16,271 nt of DNA from JAEHDI01 sp035455185. Lineage in GTDB: Bacteria; Acidobacteriota; Terriglobia; Bryobacterales; Bryobacteraceae. This document shows, piece after piece, positions 7,237 to 14,906 of the stretch. Made by a program: the position numbers and the translations under genes. Location of the stretch: positions 1 through 16,271 of the forward strand of contig DATIFQ010000112.1 in NCBI GenBank assembly GCA_035455185.1, read 5' to 3'. Position 1 is the first letter of the stretch; the number at the start of each line of letters is the position of its first letter. The notes beneath the pieces were generated by a model, which saw only the letters and a list, made by a program, of their open reading frames with translations, did not search any database and had not been told where the DNA came from.

Positions 7237-8309
7237 ATATCGCCCTGGAAAACGTAACCAAGACGTTTGGGACTTTCCGCGCCTTGCAGGACGTCTGCCT
7301 CGATGTGAAGGACGGCGAGTTATTGGCGCTACTGGGACCTTCCGGGTCGGGTAAGACAACACTGCTTCGGATCATCGCCGGGCTGGATGTGCCCGACCAC
7401 GATGGCAAGTCCGTGATCCGGTTCGACGGCAAGCAGGTGGATTGGAGCGCCGCACAACAGCGGCTTGTCGGATTCGTATTCCAGCATTACGCGTTATTCC
7501 GGACGATGACGGTGTTTGAGAACATTGCATTCGGGCTGCGTGTGGGCCCGCGCGAGATGCGCGGGTCCGAAGCGGACATCCGGAAGAAGGTCAATGACCT
7601 GCTTTCATTGATCCAGCTCGAGTCCATGGCTGACCGATATCCTTCGCAGTTGTCGGGCGGACAGCGCCAGCGGGTCGCGCTCGCCCGTGCCTTGGCAATA
7701 GAACCTAAGATCCTGCTGCTGGACGAGCCTTTCGGTGCGCTCGACGCCAAGGTTCGGCAAGGGCTCCGGAGATGGCTGCGGCGGCTGCACGACGAGATTC
7801 ATGTCACGAGCGTTCTCGTGACGCATGACCAGGAAGAGGCGCTCGAGGTGGCTGACCGCGTAGTGATCATGAACGCAGGCCGAGTCGAACAGGCCGGTAC
7901 GCCCGAGGAGGTGTTCCACAGCCCCGCCTCCGCCTTCGTTATGGATTTCCTCGGCAATGTGAACCTGTTCCACGCAAGGATGGATGGTGACGCGGTGCGG
8001 CCGGCAAGTGCGGACGGTGCATCCGCCGCTGAAGGGGAGGCCGCCGGCAAAGCGGCTCGTATCCTCGTCCGGCCGCATGATCTGGATATCAGCGTCGTCG
8101 AAAACGGCGCATCGGTGTTGCGCGCCCGGGTTCTTCGTATTCAGACCGCCGGTTCGATGGTGAAAGTTGAAGTGGTCGGAGACTCCGGCGAGAACGTGGT
8201 AGTCGAGATTCCGCATGAGCGCTTTCGCTCGCTTGGGATTGCACGAGACGACCTGGTGTTCGTCAGCCTGAAGGACTCAAGTCTCTTCGTCGAGGACTAC
8301 TCGATTTAG
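7233..8309 (+). CDS. cysA: Sulfate/thiosulfate ABC transporter ATPase CysA
   Basis: This 358-residue protein is the nucleotide-binding subunit that powers import on the cytoplasmic face. Walker A GPSGSGKTT spans 35-43, the Q-loop glutamine is near 84 (FVFQHYALF), the ABC signature LSGGQRQRVALARAL is at 140-154, Walker B ILLLDEPFGALD at 160-171, and the H-loop His198 at VTHDQEEA. Residues beyond about 240 (FLGNVNLF, then RILVRPHDLDI at 276-286) form the accessory TOBE-like domain typical of CysA. Its ATG overlaps the cysW stop by 4 nt (ATGA). It is the last gene of the operon; a hairpin follows 2 nt after the stop. No sulfate-reduction genes lie nearby, so assimilation must be encoded elsewhere. 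Confidence 0.95.
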   Translation: MNIALENVTKTFGTFRALQDVCLDVKDGELLALLGPSGSGKTTLLRIIAGLDVPDHDGKSVIRFDGKQVDWSAAQQRLVGFVFQHYALFRTMTVFENIAFGLRVGPREMRGSEADIRKKVNDLLSLIQLESMADRYPSQLSGGQRQRVALARALAIEPKILLLDEPFGALDAKVRQGLRRWLRRLHDEIHVTSVLVTHDQEEALEVADRVVIMNAGRVEQAGTPEEVFHSPASAFVMDFLGNVNLFHARMDGDAVRPASADGASAAEGEAAGKAARILVRPHDLDISVVENGASVLRARVLRIQTAGSMVKVEVVGDSGENVVVEIPHERFRSLGIARDDLVFVSLKDSSLFVEDYSI

Positions 8310-8311
8310 GC

Positions 8312-8339
8312 GGCAGACGACAAGAACCGATCGTCTGCC
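8312..8339. terminator. Hairpin between convergent cysA and the propeller lipoprotein gene
   Basis: GGCAGACGA (8312-8320) and TCGTCTGCC (8331-8339) form a perfect 9-bp stem with a 10-nt loop, in the 50-base gap between two convergent genes. There is no T-run on either strand, so it is not a canonical intrinsic terminator. Its place suggests a bidirectional terminator or 3'-end stabiliser. Confidence 0.55.
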
Positions 8340-8359
8340 TCCACGATTGAGCCGACGCA

Positions 8360-9676
8360 TCAGTAACCCTGGAGAGGGTCGGGGAAACTGAGAAGGTCGA
8401 TCTTCTGCTTTCCGTCCTGCCGGAGTTTCGAGACCGTGTAGATACGTTTGTCGGGACCCAGAGCGATGGCCTGCGCCCAGGTCGGCCGGCTGCCGTCCTC
8501 CAGCACGATCGCTCCATGATCGGAGTACTTCTTCGTGGGGATGTGGTAGGTGACCAGCCGAATCTCGTCGCCGGCGGGCGTCCCGGTCAGGTAGTACAGC
8601 GTCTGACCGTCCGGGCCTAGCGTGAGTCCCATGTAGCCGTACCGGAACTCGTCATACATGCCGCTGGCGCGCGTTTTCGCCGAGGCGATGCGGTCAAGCA
8701 CTTCAATCTGACGGGCGCGCGGATCGAAGCGGAAAAGATAGCCGGTATTCCCGTGCGTACCATAGAAGACTTTCTCGCCATCGTGCCACACCGTCCAGCG
8801 CCAGTTGTAGCCCATGTGGCCGGGTTTGTCCGGATCGAGGACTCCAAAGACGTCACGCTTCATCGTGCACCCTTCCAACTTATTGAGCGCGTTCAGACTG
8901 TAGTCGTATTGGAGAATCTCGCCGGTGGAAACCGTGAAGTAAACCGAGCCGGTCGTCGGGTCGAGCGCGAGCGATCGGCAGACGACGCGGAAGGTCGGCC
9001 CGGAGCCCTTCTCACCCTGCTCGGAAACGAGGCCCCAGTCCTTCAACTCCTTCTTCGCCAGGTCGTAGGACAGGAAGTGAGCCGAGGGCCAGGTAATCCC
9101 GTAGAGGCGGCCGCGTTTCGGGTCCATGGTCATGGTGATGATGCCCTCGCCGGCAGGTGCGGTGGCGAGTCGTTCGAAGGTCCCGGCCTTCATGTCATAG
9201 GCCAAGAAGTGCCCGCCGGGGTAGGGTTTGTAGCCCGGCGGCGGCACGCCCACCATCTCCTTGCCCCCCTGCGTGTTGTAGTAGCCGAGATGGGTGGCAA
9301 AGTAGAGCTTGCCTGCGTGCTCGAAGAACGGCACGTGAGACTTGCCCTGCGGGACGGCTTTCAGGTCCTTCTCGCCCGACGCCTCGGTGAGGTCGCCGAG
9401 GTGCTGCACCTTCCCTGCCGCCGGATCATAAGAATACATCTGCGCGCCGGTATCGATTTTGTGAGCGCAGATGACGTAGTAGATCTTGCCGTCGCTGGCG
9501 GCGGTCACCGCGTTGTAGTTGTCGTCGCCGAGCTCGAATCCGGAAGGGTGCCATCGGGCGTTGAGGACACCGGCCGAGTGATCGGTCTTGTGTCCGGCGG
9601 CCCGTTCGTCAGGCCGCCGCTCGCAGGCGAGCAGCAGAAAAGCAAGCACGAAGACGGAGAAGTATCGTTTGGCCAT
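8360..9676 (-). CDS. Beta-propeller-like lipoprotein of unknown function
   Basis: From the ATG at 9676 the product has 438 residues. MAKRYFSVFVLAFLLLAC is a lipoprotein signal ending in the lipobox with Cys18, so it is exported and lipid-anchored. The mature part has repeated strands with YxYDxxxxxxxxLG-like units (for example MYSYDPAAGKVQHLG 80-94, FLAYDMKAGTFERLA 157-171, FLSYDLAKKELKDWG 201-215, LFRFDPRARQIEVLD 314-328). These alternate with DGKIYYV, RGRLYGITW and DKRIYTV strands, the layout of a seven- or eight-bladed propeller. No catalytic motif is recognised. An in-frame ATG 7 codons upstream would only lengthen the signal region. It lies 58 nt after the DUF4380-like gene on the same strand; both may be in one transcript with the antiporter gene, or use the nearby -10-like box. 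Confidence 0.75.
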   Translation of the reverse strand: MAKRYFSVFVLAFLLLACERRPDERAAGHKTDHSAGVLNARWHPSGFELGDDNYNAVTAASDGKIYYVICAHKIDTGAQMYSYDPAAGKVQHLGDLTEASGEKDLKAVPQGKSHVPFFEHAGKLYFATHLGYYNTQGGKEMVGVPPPGYKPYPGGHFLAYDMKAGTFERLATAPAGEGIITMTMDPKRGRLYGITWPSAHFLSYDLAKKELKDWGLVSEQGEKGSGPTFRVVCRSLALDPTTGSVYFTVSTGEILQYDYSLNALNKLEGCTMKRDVFGVLDPDKPGHMGYNWRWTVWHDGEKVFYGTHGNTGYLFRFDPRARQIEVLDRIASAKTRASGMYDEFRYGYMGLTLGPDGQTLYYLTGTPAGDEIRLVTYHIPTKKYSDHGAIVLEDGSRPTWAQAIALGPDKRIYTVSKLRQDGKQKIDLLSFPDPLQGY

Positions 9677-9686
9677 GGGTGGGTCC

Positions 9687-9692
9687 ATCATA
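9687..9692 (-). promoter_or_regulatory. Putative -10 box (TATGAT) before the propeller lipoprotein
   Basis: On the minus strand, TATGAT ends 10 bases before the ATG at 9676, giving a leader of a few nucleotides with no Shine-Dalgarno. The hexamer also contains the alternative upstream ATG. This is a motif match only. Confidence 0.25.
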
Positions 9693-9734
9693 CGCAAAAC
9701 GGGCCTCCGTTTCCCGGGAGCTGCTGGGGCGCGG

Positions 9735-10697
9735 CTATTTTCCGAGCAGAGGCAGCAGAACCTTGTCCAGGACGGCGTCGGTCAGCGAAGGAATCCGGAC
9801 GTTCCTGTGGAGGCTCCAGCGCTCGACGTGCCCGACGGAAGCGCCCGAGGCAAGTTTCGTCATCGGGCCCAGCGTCTCGATTTCGAGAAAGTCCGCGTTG
9901 GTGAACGTCTCGTAGGAGCAGCCGAAATCCGGGTACGTCTTCGAGGGATCGGCCTGGTAGCGCTTGATGAATAGCTCAGAGCCGAGCAGGTAGGCGCCCC
10001 AGGTGTCACTGTTGAAGTGGCCGACTTTCTGGGGCTCGGCCGCCTTCGGATCCTGGCGCAGCGCGAGGTACTTTTTCGTGAAGGTCCAGCGCTTGTCGGA
10101 GAAGTCAGTGTAGGCCCACATGACCAGCGGGTTGGTCGGAGGAAGAACCTCCGGGTGCTTGCCGCGCGGGGGGAAACCGGTGAAGCCGACACCGCCCTGC
10201 GCCATCACCGTGAGTCCCCAGGGAGACAGCTCGACCGCTTTGCGGTTCGTGTTGCGGATGCGGTGAACGACCTCGACGGCGGTCCCGGCGGGGGCCATCT
10301 TTACGGTGATCTGTTTCTCGAGTCCGGTGAGTTGCTCGACGGGCTGGGTGGCAATGAGTACGTCCCCTTTGATGTCGATCTTAATCGGGCTGTTATCGAG
10401 GGCGTAAGTTTTGACGGAGTCCTCGGGAGCGGCCCAGAGTCGGTGGCCGCCGCGGATCATCCACTGCTTTTCTCCGCTCTTGCCCATCATTTCCTTGAAC
10501 TCCTTGAAGAAGTTCTGTGCTTTGACGAAGCCAAGGCGGATGATGCGGGGACCGATATCGCTGGTAACGATGAGCTCGATCTCCCCGTTGGAGACGCGGT
10601 AGCAGTTGGGCCAGCCCTGGTAGGCGACCTTCTCGATTTTCACAGCAGCGGAAGCGGTCATAACGAGTGCGAGTGCAAGCAGGACGGTTTTCAACAT
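9735..10697 (-). CDS. Secreted DUF4380-like protein (mutarotase-like fold predicted)
   Basis: The 320-residue product starts with a cleavable-type signal peptide, MLKTVLLALALVMTASAA, so it should be periplasmic or secreted. The mature N-terminus contains WPNCYRVSNGEIELIVTSD and GPRIIRLGF (29-57), then MIRGGHRLWAAPED (80-93). These blocks resemble the DUF4380 family, whose members look like galactose-mutarotase-type beta-sandwich proteins; no reaction is established that I know of. His85 and Glu92 in the GGHRLW...PED block are candidate active-site residues. The open frame extends upstream to 10931, but that part overlaps the antiporter gene antiparallel in frame content only; the ATG at 10697, right before the signal peptide, is the sensible start. 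It lies 37 nt after the antiporter stop. Confidence 0.7.
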   Translation of the reverse strand: MLKTVLLALALVMTASAAVKIEKVAYQGWPNCYRVSNGEIELIVTSDIGPRIIRLGFVKAQNFFKEFKEMMGKSGEKQWMIRGGHRLWAAPEDSVKTYALDNSPIKIDIKGDVLIATQPVEQLTGLEKQITVKMAPAGTAVEVVHRIRNTNRKAVELSPWGLTVMAQGGVGFTGFPPRGKHPEVLPPTNPLVMWAYTDFSDKRWTFTKKYLALRQDPKAAEPQKVGHFNSDTWGAYLLGSELFIKRYQADPSKTYPDFGCSYETFTNADFLEIETLGPMTKLASGASVGHVERWSLHRNVRIPSLTDAVLDKVLLPLLGK

Positions 10698-10704
10698 CGA
10701 CGCT

Positions 10705-10710
10705 ATTATG
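10705..10710 (-). promoter_or_regulatory. Putative -10 box (CATAAT) before the DUF4380-like gene
   Basis: On the minus strand CATAAT ends 7 bases before the ATG at 10697, in the short gap after the antiporter gene. No matching -35 or ribosome site is clear. If used, the transcript would be almost leaderless. Confidence 0.25.
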
Positions 10711-10734
10711 TCGCAATTCCGGAGGGCCGGCACG

Positions 10735-12474
10735 CTAGCTGTTTGTAGGACGAAGATCCGATCGAATCTGCTCACGAGCTTCGTCCAGTTGATCTGGAGT
10801 TGCCCCGAGTTGACGAAGGATGCTGTCCGCGATTGCCAGAGCGACTTCGCCTTCGCCCGAAAAGACCTCGGCCGCTCCGGCGCGGCGCAGCAACTCCGTA
10901 TCCCGAAGGAAATCAGCTCGCGCGACCACATGGATATCGGGATTGATCTCGCGGGCGACCCTCACAGCTTCGGTCGAGGCAGCGGTGCCCGAGGCGCTCA
11001 GGATCAGGCTCGCCGCGTTGGCAATGCCCGCCTGCTCCAGAACTTCTCTCTGATTTGCGTCGCCATATACCACCGCCTGGCCCTCGCCACGGAGTCGGCG
11101 GTGCGTTTCAATGTTCATCTCGATCACGGTCGGCTCAATTCCGCGTTGCCGCAGGATGCGGGACACCATTTGTCCGGTCGGTCCATATCCCACAATTACG
11201 GCGCGATGGGCCGGGCTGCGCTCCTCCTGGTACACGAGCGAGGAATCGCGTTCGCGTACAGCCCGTCGGTTGAGCGCCCGCCACAGCACGGGATGACGTT
11301 CGATGAAGCCTTCCATAGGTCCCACCCATCGATAAACCAGCGGATTCAGCATGATGGAGATGATTGCGACCGCCACTATCGGATTCATCGCACCGTCCGG
11401 GAGCGCGCCGACCTGCCGTCCGAGCGTCGCTAGAAGGAATGAGAACTCGCCGATTTGCGCAAGCGCGAGCGCGACGCCGAGTCCAATTTTGGAGCTGTAT
11501 CCGAGCGCCGCAACGATGATGACGGCGGCGAGCGGCTTGCCGATCATGACGATGGCGAGAGTCAGGGCAATGAGCAGTGGAGACTCGAAGGCCTGGCGAG
11601 GGTCAAACAGCATCCCTACCGAGAGAAAAAACATCACCGCGAACGCATCCCGCAGCGGCAACGCCTCGGAGGCGGCGCGTGCGCTGAATTCCGACTGTCC
11701 TACTACCATGCCTGCAAGGAACGCGCCCAAGGCCATCGAAACGTCAAAGAAATACGCGGAACCGACGGCGATTCCGAGCGCGACTGCAAGCACGCTGAGG
11801 GTGAACAACTCACGGGAATGTGTGTCGGCGACCTTGTTCAAGAGGCGCGGGATGAGGCGACTGCCCACGAAAAGGGTAAAACCTATGAAGACTGCGAGCT
11901 TGGCCGCGGCGATTCCGACCGCCATCGGCACGCCGCGGGATCCTTGGGCGGAGGACGCGCTAAAGAGGACCGGCAGGAGGACAAGCACAAAAACCGTAAA
12001 GATGTCTTCCATCACCAGCCAGCCGACGGCGATCCGTCCCGTGGGACTCTGGAGTGCGCCATTATCGGAGAGTACGCGAATCAGAACGACCGTACTCGCA
12101 ACGGAGAGAGCCAGCCCGAAAACGATGCCCTGGGACCAGTTCCACCCGTAGGCGTGAAACACGAGAGCACCCAGGACGGTCGCGACCGTGCTTTGGACCA
12201 GAGCGCCCGCCACCGCGATTCCTCGGACGGCGAGCAGGTCCTTCAGGTGGAAATGTAGGCCGACGCCGAACATCAAGAGGATCACGCCGACTTCGGCCAA
12301 TTGCTCCGCCATCTGGGTGTTGGCGACGAAACCCGGCGTATGAGGACCGACGAGAATTCCCGCAAGCAAGTATCCAACGATGGACGACCACCCCAGGCGG
12401 TGGGTAAGGTAGCCAAGTGCCAGCGCCCCGATAAAACCGCCGGCGAGCGTTACGATGAGGTCCAAATTGTGCAC
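10735..12474 (-). CDS. ybaL: YbaL-like CPA2 monovalent cation/proton antiporter with TrkA-N domain
   Basis: This 579-residue inner-membrane protein belongs to the CPA2 (Kef/RosB) family, which exchanges K+ or Na+ for protons. It has about 12-13 hydrophobic segments over residues 5-385, with family blocks GYLLAGILVGPHTPGFVA (34-51), EVGVILLMFGVGLHFHLKDL (61-80), GWLVMEDIFTV (151-161), MALGAFLAGMVVGQSE (247-262), LPLRDAFAVMFFLSVGMLFD (272-291) and LAQIGEFSFLLA (338-349). Many of these match E. coli YbaL closely from memory. A cytoplasmic TrkA-N (RCK) nucleotide-binding domain follows: VIVGYGPTGQMVSRIL (426-441) is the Rossmann loop, with the acidic residue Glu452 at its second strand end. The start is GTG at 12474, fitting the conserved N-terminus. 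Nucleotide binding probably gates transport. The genes downstream encode exported proteins without an obvious link. Confidence 0.9.
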   Translation of the reverse strand: MHNLDLIVTLAGGFIGALALGYLTHRLGWSSIVGYLLAGILVGPHTPGFVANTQMAEQLAEVGVILLMFGVGLHFHLKDLLAVRGIAVAGALVQSTVATVLGALVFHAYGWNWSQGIVFGLALSVASTVVLIRVLSDNGALQSPTGRIAVGWLVMEDIFTVFVLVLLPVLFSASSAQGSRGVPMAVGIAAAKLAVFIGFTLFVGSRLIPRLLNKVADTHSRELFTLSVLAVALGIAVGSAYFFDVSMALGAFLAGMVVGQSEFSARAASEALPLRDAFAVMFFLSVGMLFDPRQAFESPLLIALTLAIVMIGKPLAAVIIVAALGYSSKIGLGVALALAQIGEFSFLLATLGRQVGALPDGAMNPIVAVAIISIMLNPLVYRWVGPMEGFIERHPVLWRALNRRAVRERDSSLVYQEERSPAHRAVIVGYGPTGQMVSRILRQRGIEPTVIEMNIETHRRLRGEGQAVVYGDANQREVLEQAGIANAASLILSASGTAASTEAVRVAREINPDIHVVARADFLRDTELLRRAGAAEVFSGEGEVALAIADSILRQLGATPDQLDEAREQIRSDLRPTNS

Positions 12475-12646
12475 GTTTGCAGTCTCTGTTCCGCGGTCCA
12501 GACACTTTTCGTCGCCAAGGCGAATTTTCAGAGTAACAAAGCGGGGCGTCTGGCTCCGCCGGCACGGCGGTCAGAGGCCGTGGGTGGAAGTTCGGTGGAG
12601 TATTCTGTAAGCCAGCAGCCGCCGTAGCGCGGCGTGGAGGTGGAGC
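12475..12646. other. Divergent intergenic region between the antiporter and zinc-ribbon genes
   Basis: This 172-base gap separates two divergent genes and must hold both promoters. On the plus strand TATTCT (12601-12606) is a plausible -10 box for the zinc-ribbon gene, with a leader of about 33 nt. On the minus strand an AT-richer patch around 12519-12540 may serve the antiporter gene. I see no further gene, RNA or repeat in it. Confidence 0.4.
12634..12640 (+). promoter_or_regulatory. Shine-Dalgarno for the GTG start of the zinc-ribbon gene
   Basis: GTGGAGG lies 6 nt before GTG at 12647. It fixes a non-ATG start that places the first zinc-ribbon CxxC at residues 3-6. The first in-frame ATG, at residue 25, would remove both CxxC pairs. 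Confidence 0.65.
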
Positions 12647-13042
12647 GTGTATTGTCCACGGTGCCGTACCGAGTATCGGCAGGGAGTTTCCGAGTGCGCC
12701 GACTGTGGGGCGCCGCTCATGGCGGAGCTTCCGAAGGTGGCCGAGGAAGCGCACGACCTGGAGCTTGTGACGGTGCTGGAGACGGAGGACTCCGTGGCGC
12801 TGGGGCTGGCGAAGGCCGCGCTCGAGGAGGCGGGGATCGAATACCTCGTGAGCAGCGATGAAGCGTTACGACAATTGATCCGGGGAGGATTTGGGATGAG
12901 TCCGGATCAGGCGCCGTACCAGACGTGCCGGATTCAGGTGGCGGCCGAAACCGAGGCCGAGGCCCGCGCGCTTCTGGAGCCGCTCGCACATCCCGACCCG
13001 GAAGCCGGAGCGGAGGAGGCACCGGGCGACGAGGGGTGGTGA
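12647..13042 (+). CDS. Small zinc-ribbon protein with DUF2007-like domain
   Basis: This 131-residue cytoplasmic protein begins with a zinc ribbon made of CPRC (3-6) and CADC (17-20). A DUF2007-like 'putative signal transducing protein' domain follows at about 38-112: LELVTVLETEDSVALGLAKA (38-57), AGIEYLVSSDE (62-72) and CRIQVAAETEAEARALLEPL (94-113). Members of DUF2007 have a ferredoxin-like fold and no proven activity. The C-terminus is an acidic low-complexity tail. The GTG start is supported by a good ribosome site. Nothing nearby on this strand indicates a pathway. Confidence 0.75.
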   Translation: MYCPRCRTEYRQGVSECADCGAPLMAELPKVAEEAHDLELVTVLETEDSVALGLAKAALEEAGIEYLVSSDEALRQLIRGGFGMSPDQAPYQTCRIQVAAETEAEARALLEPLAHPDPEAGAEEAPGDEGW

Positions 13043-13052
13043 AGGCTGTGAG

Positions 13053-13068
13053 CGGCCTTACAAGGCCG
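13053..13068 (+). terminator. Possible hairpin after the zinc-ribbon gene
   Basis: CGGCCTT (13053-13059) and AAGGCCG (13062-13068) make a near-perfect palindrome that can fold with a small loop, 10 nt after the stop codon. No T-run follows, so termination is uncertain. Confidence 0.35.
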
Positions 13069-13090
13069 AGGTCTGCCCTCCGCCCGCAAA

Positions 13091-13876
13091 ATGGTTGAGA
13101 GCGATCGCGCAAAGAATGTCCAAAGTGAAGAGATGGGAATTACCGTGAGCGAATATGTGTCCGGTGGCTATTACGTAACTCGCCTCTCAAGACACGCCGA
13201 GTACATGTCCCCGGAATTGATCCCTGACAAGGTTATTAGCGCATCCGGTTGTATATGTGAGTTCTTTCCAGACGACTGGGCCATTGAGTGGACCTCCGAA
13301 AGCGTCGATGACCGATCGCGGCAAGCAGCGGCGCTCGGCATTTCCACAATCGACCTTCCGAAAGTCGTGACGTGGGCAACGGAATCTTTTTCAAAAGCGT
13401 TTGGATGGCCCAGTGCTTTTTATACACTAGAGGCGGCACAGGAAGCGCGTGCGAGGTTCCTGTCGGATGACTCCGAGATTGTCATCTTCGGTCTGGGCCT
13501 GCATGACTCGGACGTCGAGGACTTTCTGAGGGCGGCGAAGCCGGAACCCACAAAGCCAGGGTGCGCCCCGGTAGGAGAGACGGGCGCCTTCCAATGCGTC
13601 AGCGGCGGGAAGAAGATCGCAGCCGGTGGTGATGCCGTGGGTTTCGAACTCCTCGCAACATACACTGGACTGCTTACTTGCTCGTGGCTGTGCAACGGTT
13701 TGGAGAAGGATTGCGCGAACGAGCTAGGCATTGTTACGAATCGACATGGATTCGTCCAAACGTACGCTGACGCGTTGCGCTGTGCTGAGTTCATTTCGAG
13801 AGATGAGACCGGAGCAGAGCCAGGCCTGTGGCTTCCTTGGCTTGTTACAGTCTACTCCACCCAATCCGTCGAATAG
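13091..13876 (+). CDS. Unrecognised protein (hypothetical)
   Basis: I do not recognise this 261-residue product. The start is uncertain: ATG at 13091 (no ribosome site) or ATG at 13133 (247 residues, weak GAAG just upstream). It has no signal peptide or clear membrane segment, so it is probably cytoplasmic. Visible blocks include VSGGYYVTRLSRHAEYMSPE near the N-terminus, CICEFFPDDWAIEWTSES, then a helical middle (SFSKAFGWPSAFYTLEAAQE, RARFLSDDSEIVIFGLGLHD). A more hydrophobic C-terminal half contains four cysteines within 60 residues (near FQC, LLTCSWLC and DCANEL). Balanced amino-acid composition and the absence of the Arg/Ala/Gly-rich look of shadow frames support a real gene. Its DNA looks less GC-rich than its neighbours, which may mean recent acquisition. 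It is followed by a convergent thiL; no operon partner. Confidence 0.6.
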   Translation: MVESDRAKNVQSEEMGITVSEYVSGGYYVTRLSRHAEYMSPELIPDKVISASGCICEFFPDDWAIEWTSESVDDRSRQAAALGISTIDLPKVVTWATESFSKAFGWPSAFYTLEAAQEARARFLSDDSEIVIFGLGLHDSDVEDFLRAAKPEPTKPGCAPVGETGAFQCVSGGKKIAAGGDAVGFELLATYTGLLTCSWLCNGLEKDCANELGIVTNRHGFVQTYADALRCAEFISRDETGAEPGLWLPWLVTVYSTQSVE

Positions 13877-13994
13877 AAAGCGTGCTTGTGGTTTGGGAAC
13901 GTCCCTTTCCCAGATTACGCAGACGGAGGTGGGCGACTGCTCCACCGGGGGACGAGCTGGTATCAGCGAGGAGCGGAGTTCCAGGTCGCTGCCG

Positions 13995-14906
13995 TCAGCG
14001 CTTTCGAAGGTGGTCCCAGCCGAGAGGGGGGAGGGGGAAACCGGCGTAGGTGATGCGGCCGGACGCGCCGCGGAGAATTGTGCCGATGCGCGTGAGCGGG
14101 ACGCCACGATGCCACTCGGGGACGCGTGTCCCGGGGCGCACGGTGAAGAGAAGCTCGTAGTCCTCGCCGCCGTGCAGCGCCTGTTCCAGAGTGACGCCGG
14201 GGAACGACGGCAGCGGACCATCGAGCGAGGCGGCGACTCCGGAAGCGAGGCAGAGGCGGCGAAGATCGAGCGAGAGGCCGTCGCTCAAGTCCATGGCCGC
14301 TGTGGCGCGCAAGCGCGTTCGAAGGAAGCGGCCCAGTTCGAGGCGCGGCTCGGGCCGCAGGTGCCGCCTCCATGCGGCGCCGGACCGTCTTTCGAGGCCA
14401 AGCGCCGAAGCACCGAGCTCGCCCGAGACGTAAATGGCGTCACCGGGACGAGCGCCGCCGCGACGGAGCGCCTGTCCTCTAGGAGCGGCGCCGCAGACGA
14501 CGACGTCGCAGGCGACTTTCTTCGCACGGGCGAGGTCGCCGCCAGCCAGCACCGCGCCGGCGCGACGGGCGAGATCCAGGAACCCACGATAGAACGCGTT
14601 CAGCCATCTCGTATCCGTCCAGGGCGCGAGAGCGAGGGAGACAAGACAGAAGCGCGGCTCGCCGCCCATGGCTGCGATGTCGCTGAGACCGCGCGCGAGC
14701 GTACGCCATCCGACGGCGCGGGCGGGGTGGCTGTCGCGGCGGAAATGCACGTCCTCGATCACCATGTCGGTGGTGAAAAGAAGGTCTTCGCGGGAACCTC
14801 GGGGGCGGTAGACGGCGCAGTCGTCGCCGATGCCGAGCACGACGCCCGATCGGGCCACGCCCGGGACGAGCCGGCGAATCCGTTCAACCATCCGTAGTTC
14901 GTTCAC
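13995..14906 (-). CDS. thiL: Thiamine-monophosphate kinase ThiL
   Basis: ThiL uses ATP to convert thiamine monophosphate to thiamine diphosphate, the last step of cofactor synthesis, in the cytoplasm. The 303-residue product shows GIGDDCAV (25-32), TTDMVIEDVHF (45-55), DIAAMGGEP (76-84), GGDLARA (122-128), MDLSDGLSLDL (205-215) and GGEDYELLF (246-254), the Mg-ATP and substrate-binding blocks of the PurM-like fold. The GTG start at 14906 gives NELRMVERI, the usual ThiL N-terminus (xNExxLIxxI), and has an ideal ribosome site; the ATG at 14891 would cut into it. The frame is open up to 15296, but that part is a shadow of the upstream gene. It overlaps the end of the Hsp70-like gene by 23 nt, so its translation is probably coupled to it. 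Confidence 0.92.
   Translation of the reverse strand: MNELRMVERIRRLVPGVARSGVVLGIGDDCAVYRPRGSREDLLFTTDMVIEDVHFRRDSHPARAVGWRTLARGLSDIAAMGGEPRFCLVSLALAPWTDTRWLNAFYRGFLDLARRAGAVLAGGDLARAKKVACDVVVCGAAPRGQALRRGGARPGDAIYVSGELGASALGLERRSGAAWRRHLRPEPRLELGRFLRTRLRATAAMDLSDGLSLDLRRLCLASGVAASLDGPLPSFPGVTLEQALHGGEDYELLFTVRPGTRVPEWHRGVPLTRIGTILRGASGRITYAGFPLPPLGWDHLRKR

Noticed and set aside
8753..9904. Plus-strand open frame (383 residues) opposite the propeller lipoprotein
   Set aside because: No motif or ribosome site; the opposite strand encodes a lipoprotein signal and repeated propeller units.
10698..10931. N-terminal extension of the DUF4380-like gene
   Set aside because: It overlaps the end of the antiporter gene in another frame, and the signal peptide begins at the internal ATG at 10697.
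11351..12258. Two overlapping plus-strand open frames (about 266 residues each) opposite the antiporter
   Set aside because: Antisense to a well-conserved membrane protein; compositionally biased and without start signals.
13894..13912. Small hairpin (TGGGAA/TTCCCA, 7-nt loop) between the unknown gene and thiL
   Set aside because: A 6-bp stem with no T-run is expected by chance; too weak to call a terminator for either convergent gene.
13731..14897. Plus-strand open frame (388 residues) opposite thiL
   Set aside because: thiL is certain from its motifs, and this frame encodes an Arg/Ala/Gly-rich product without recognisable blocks.
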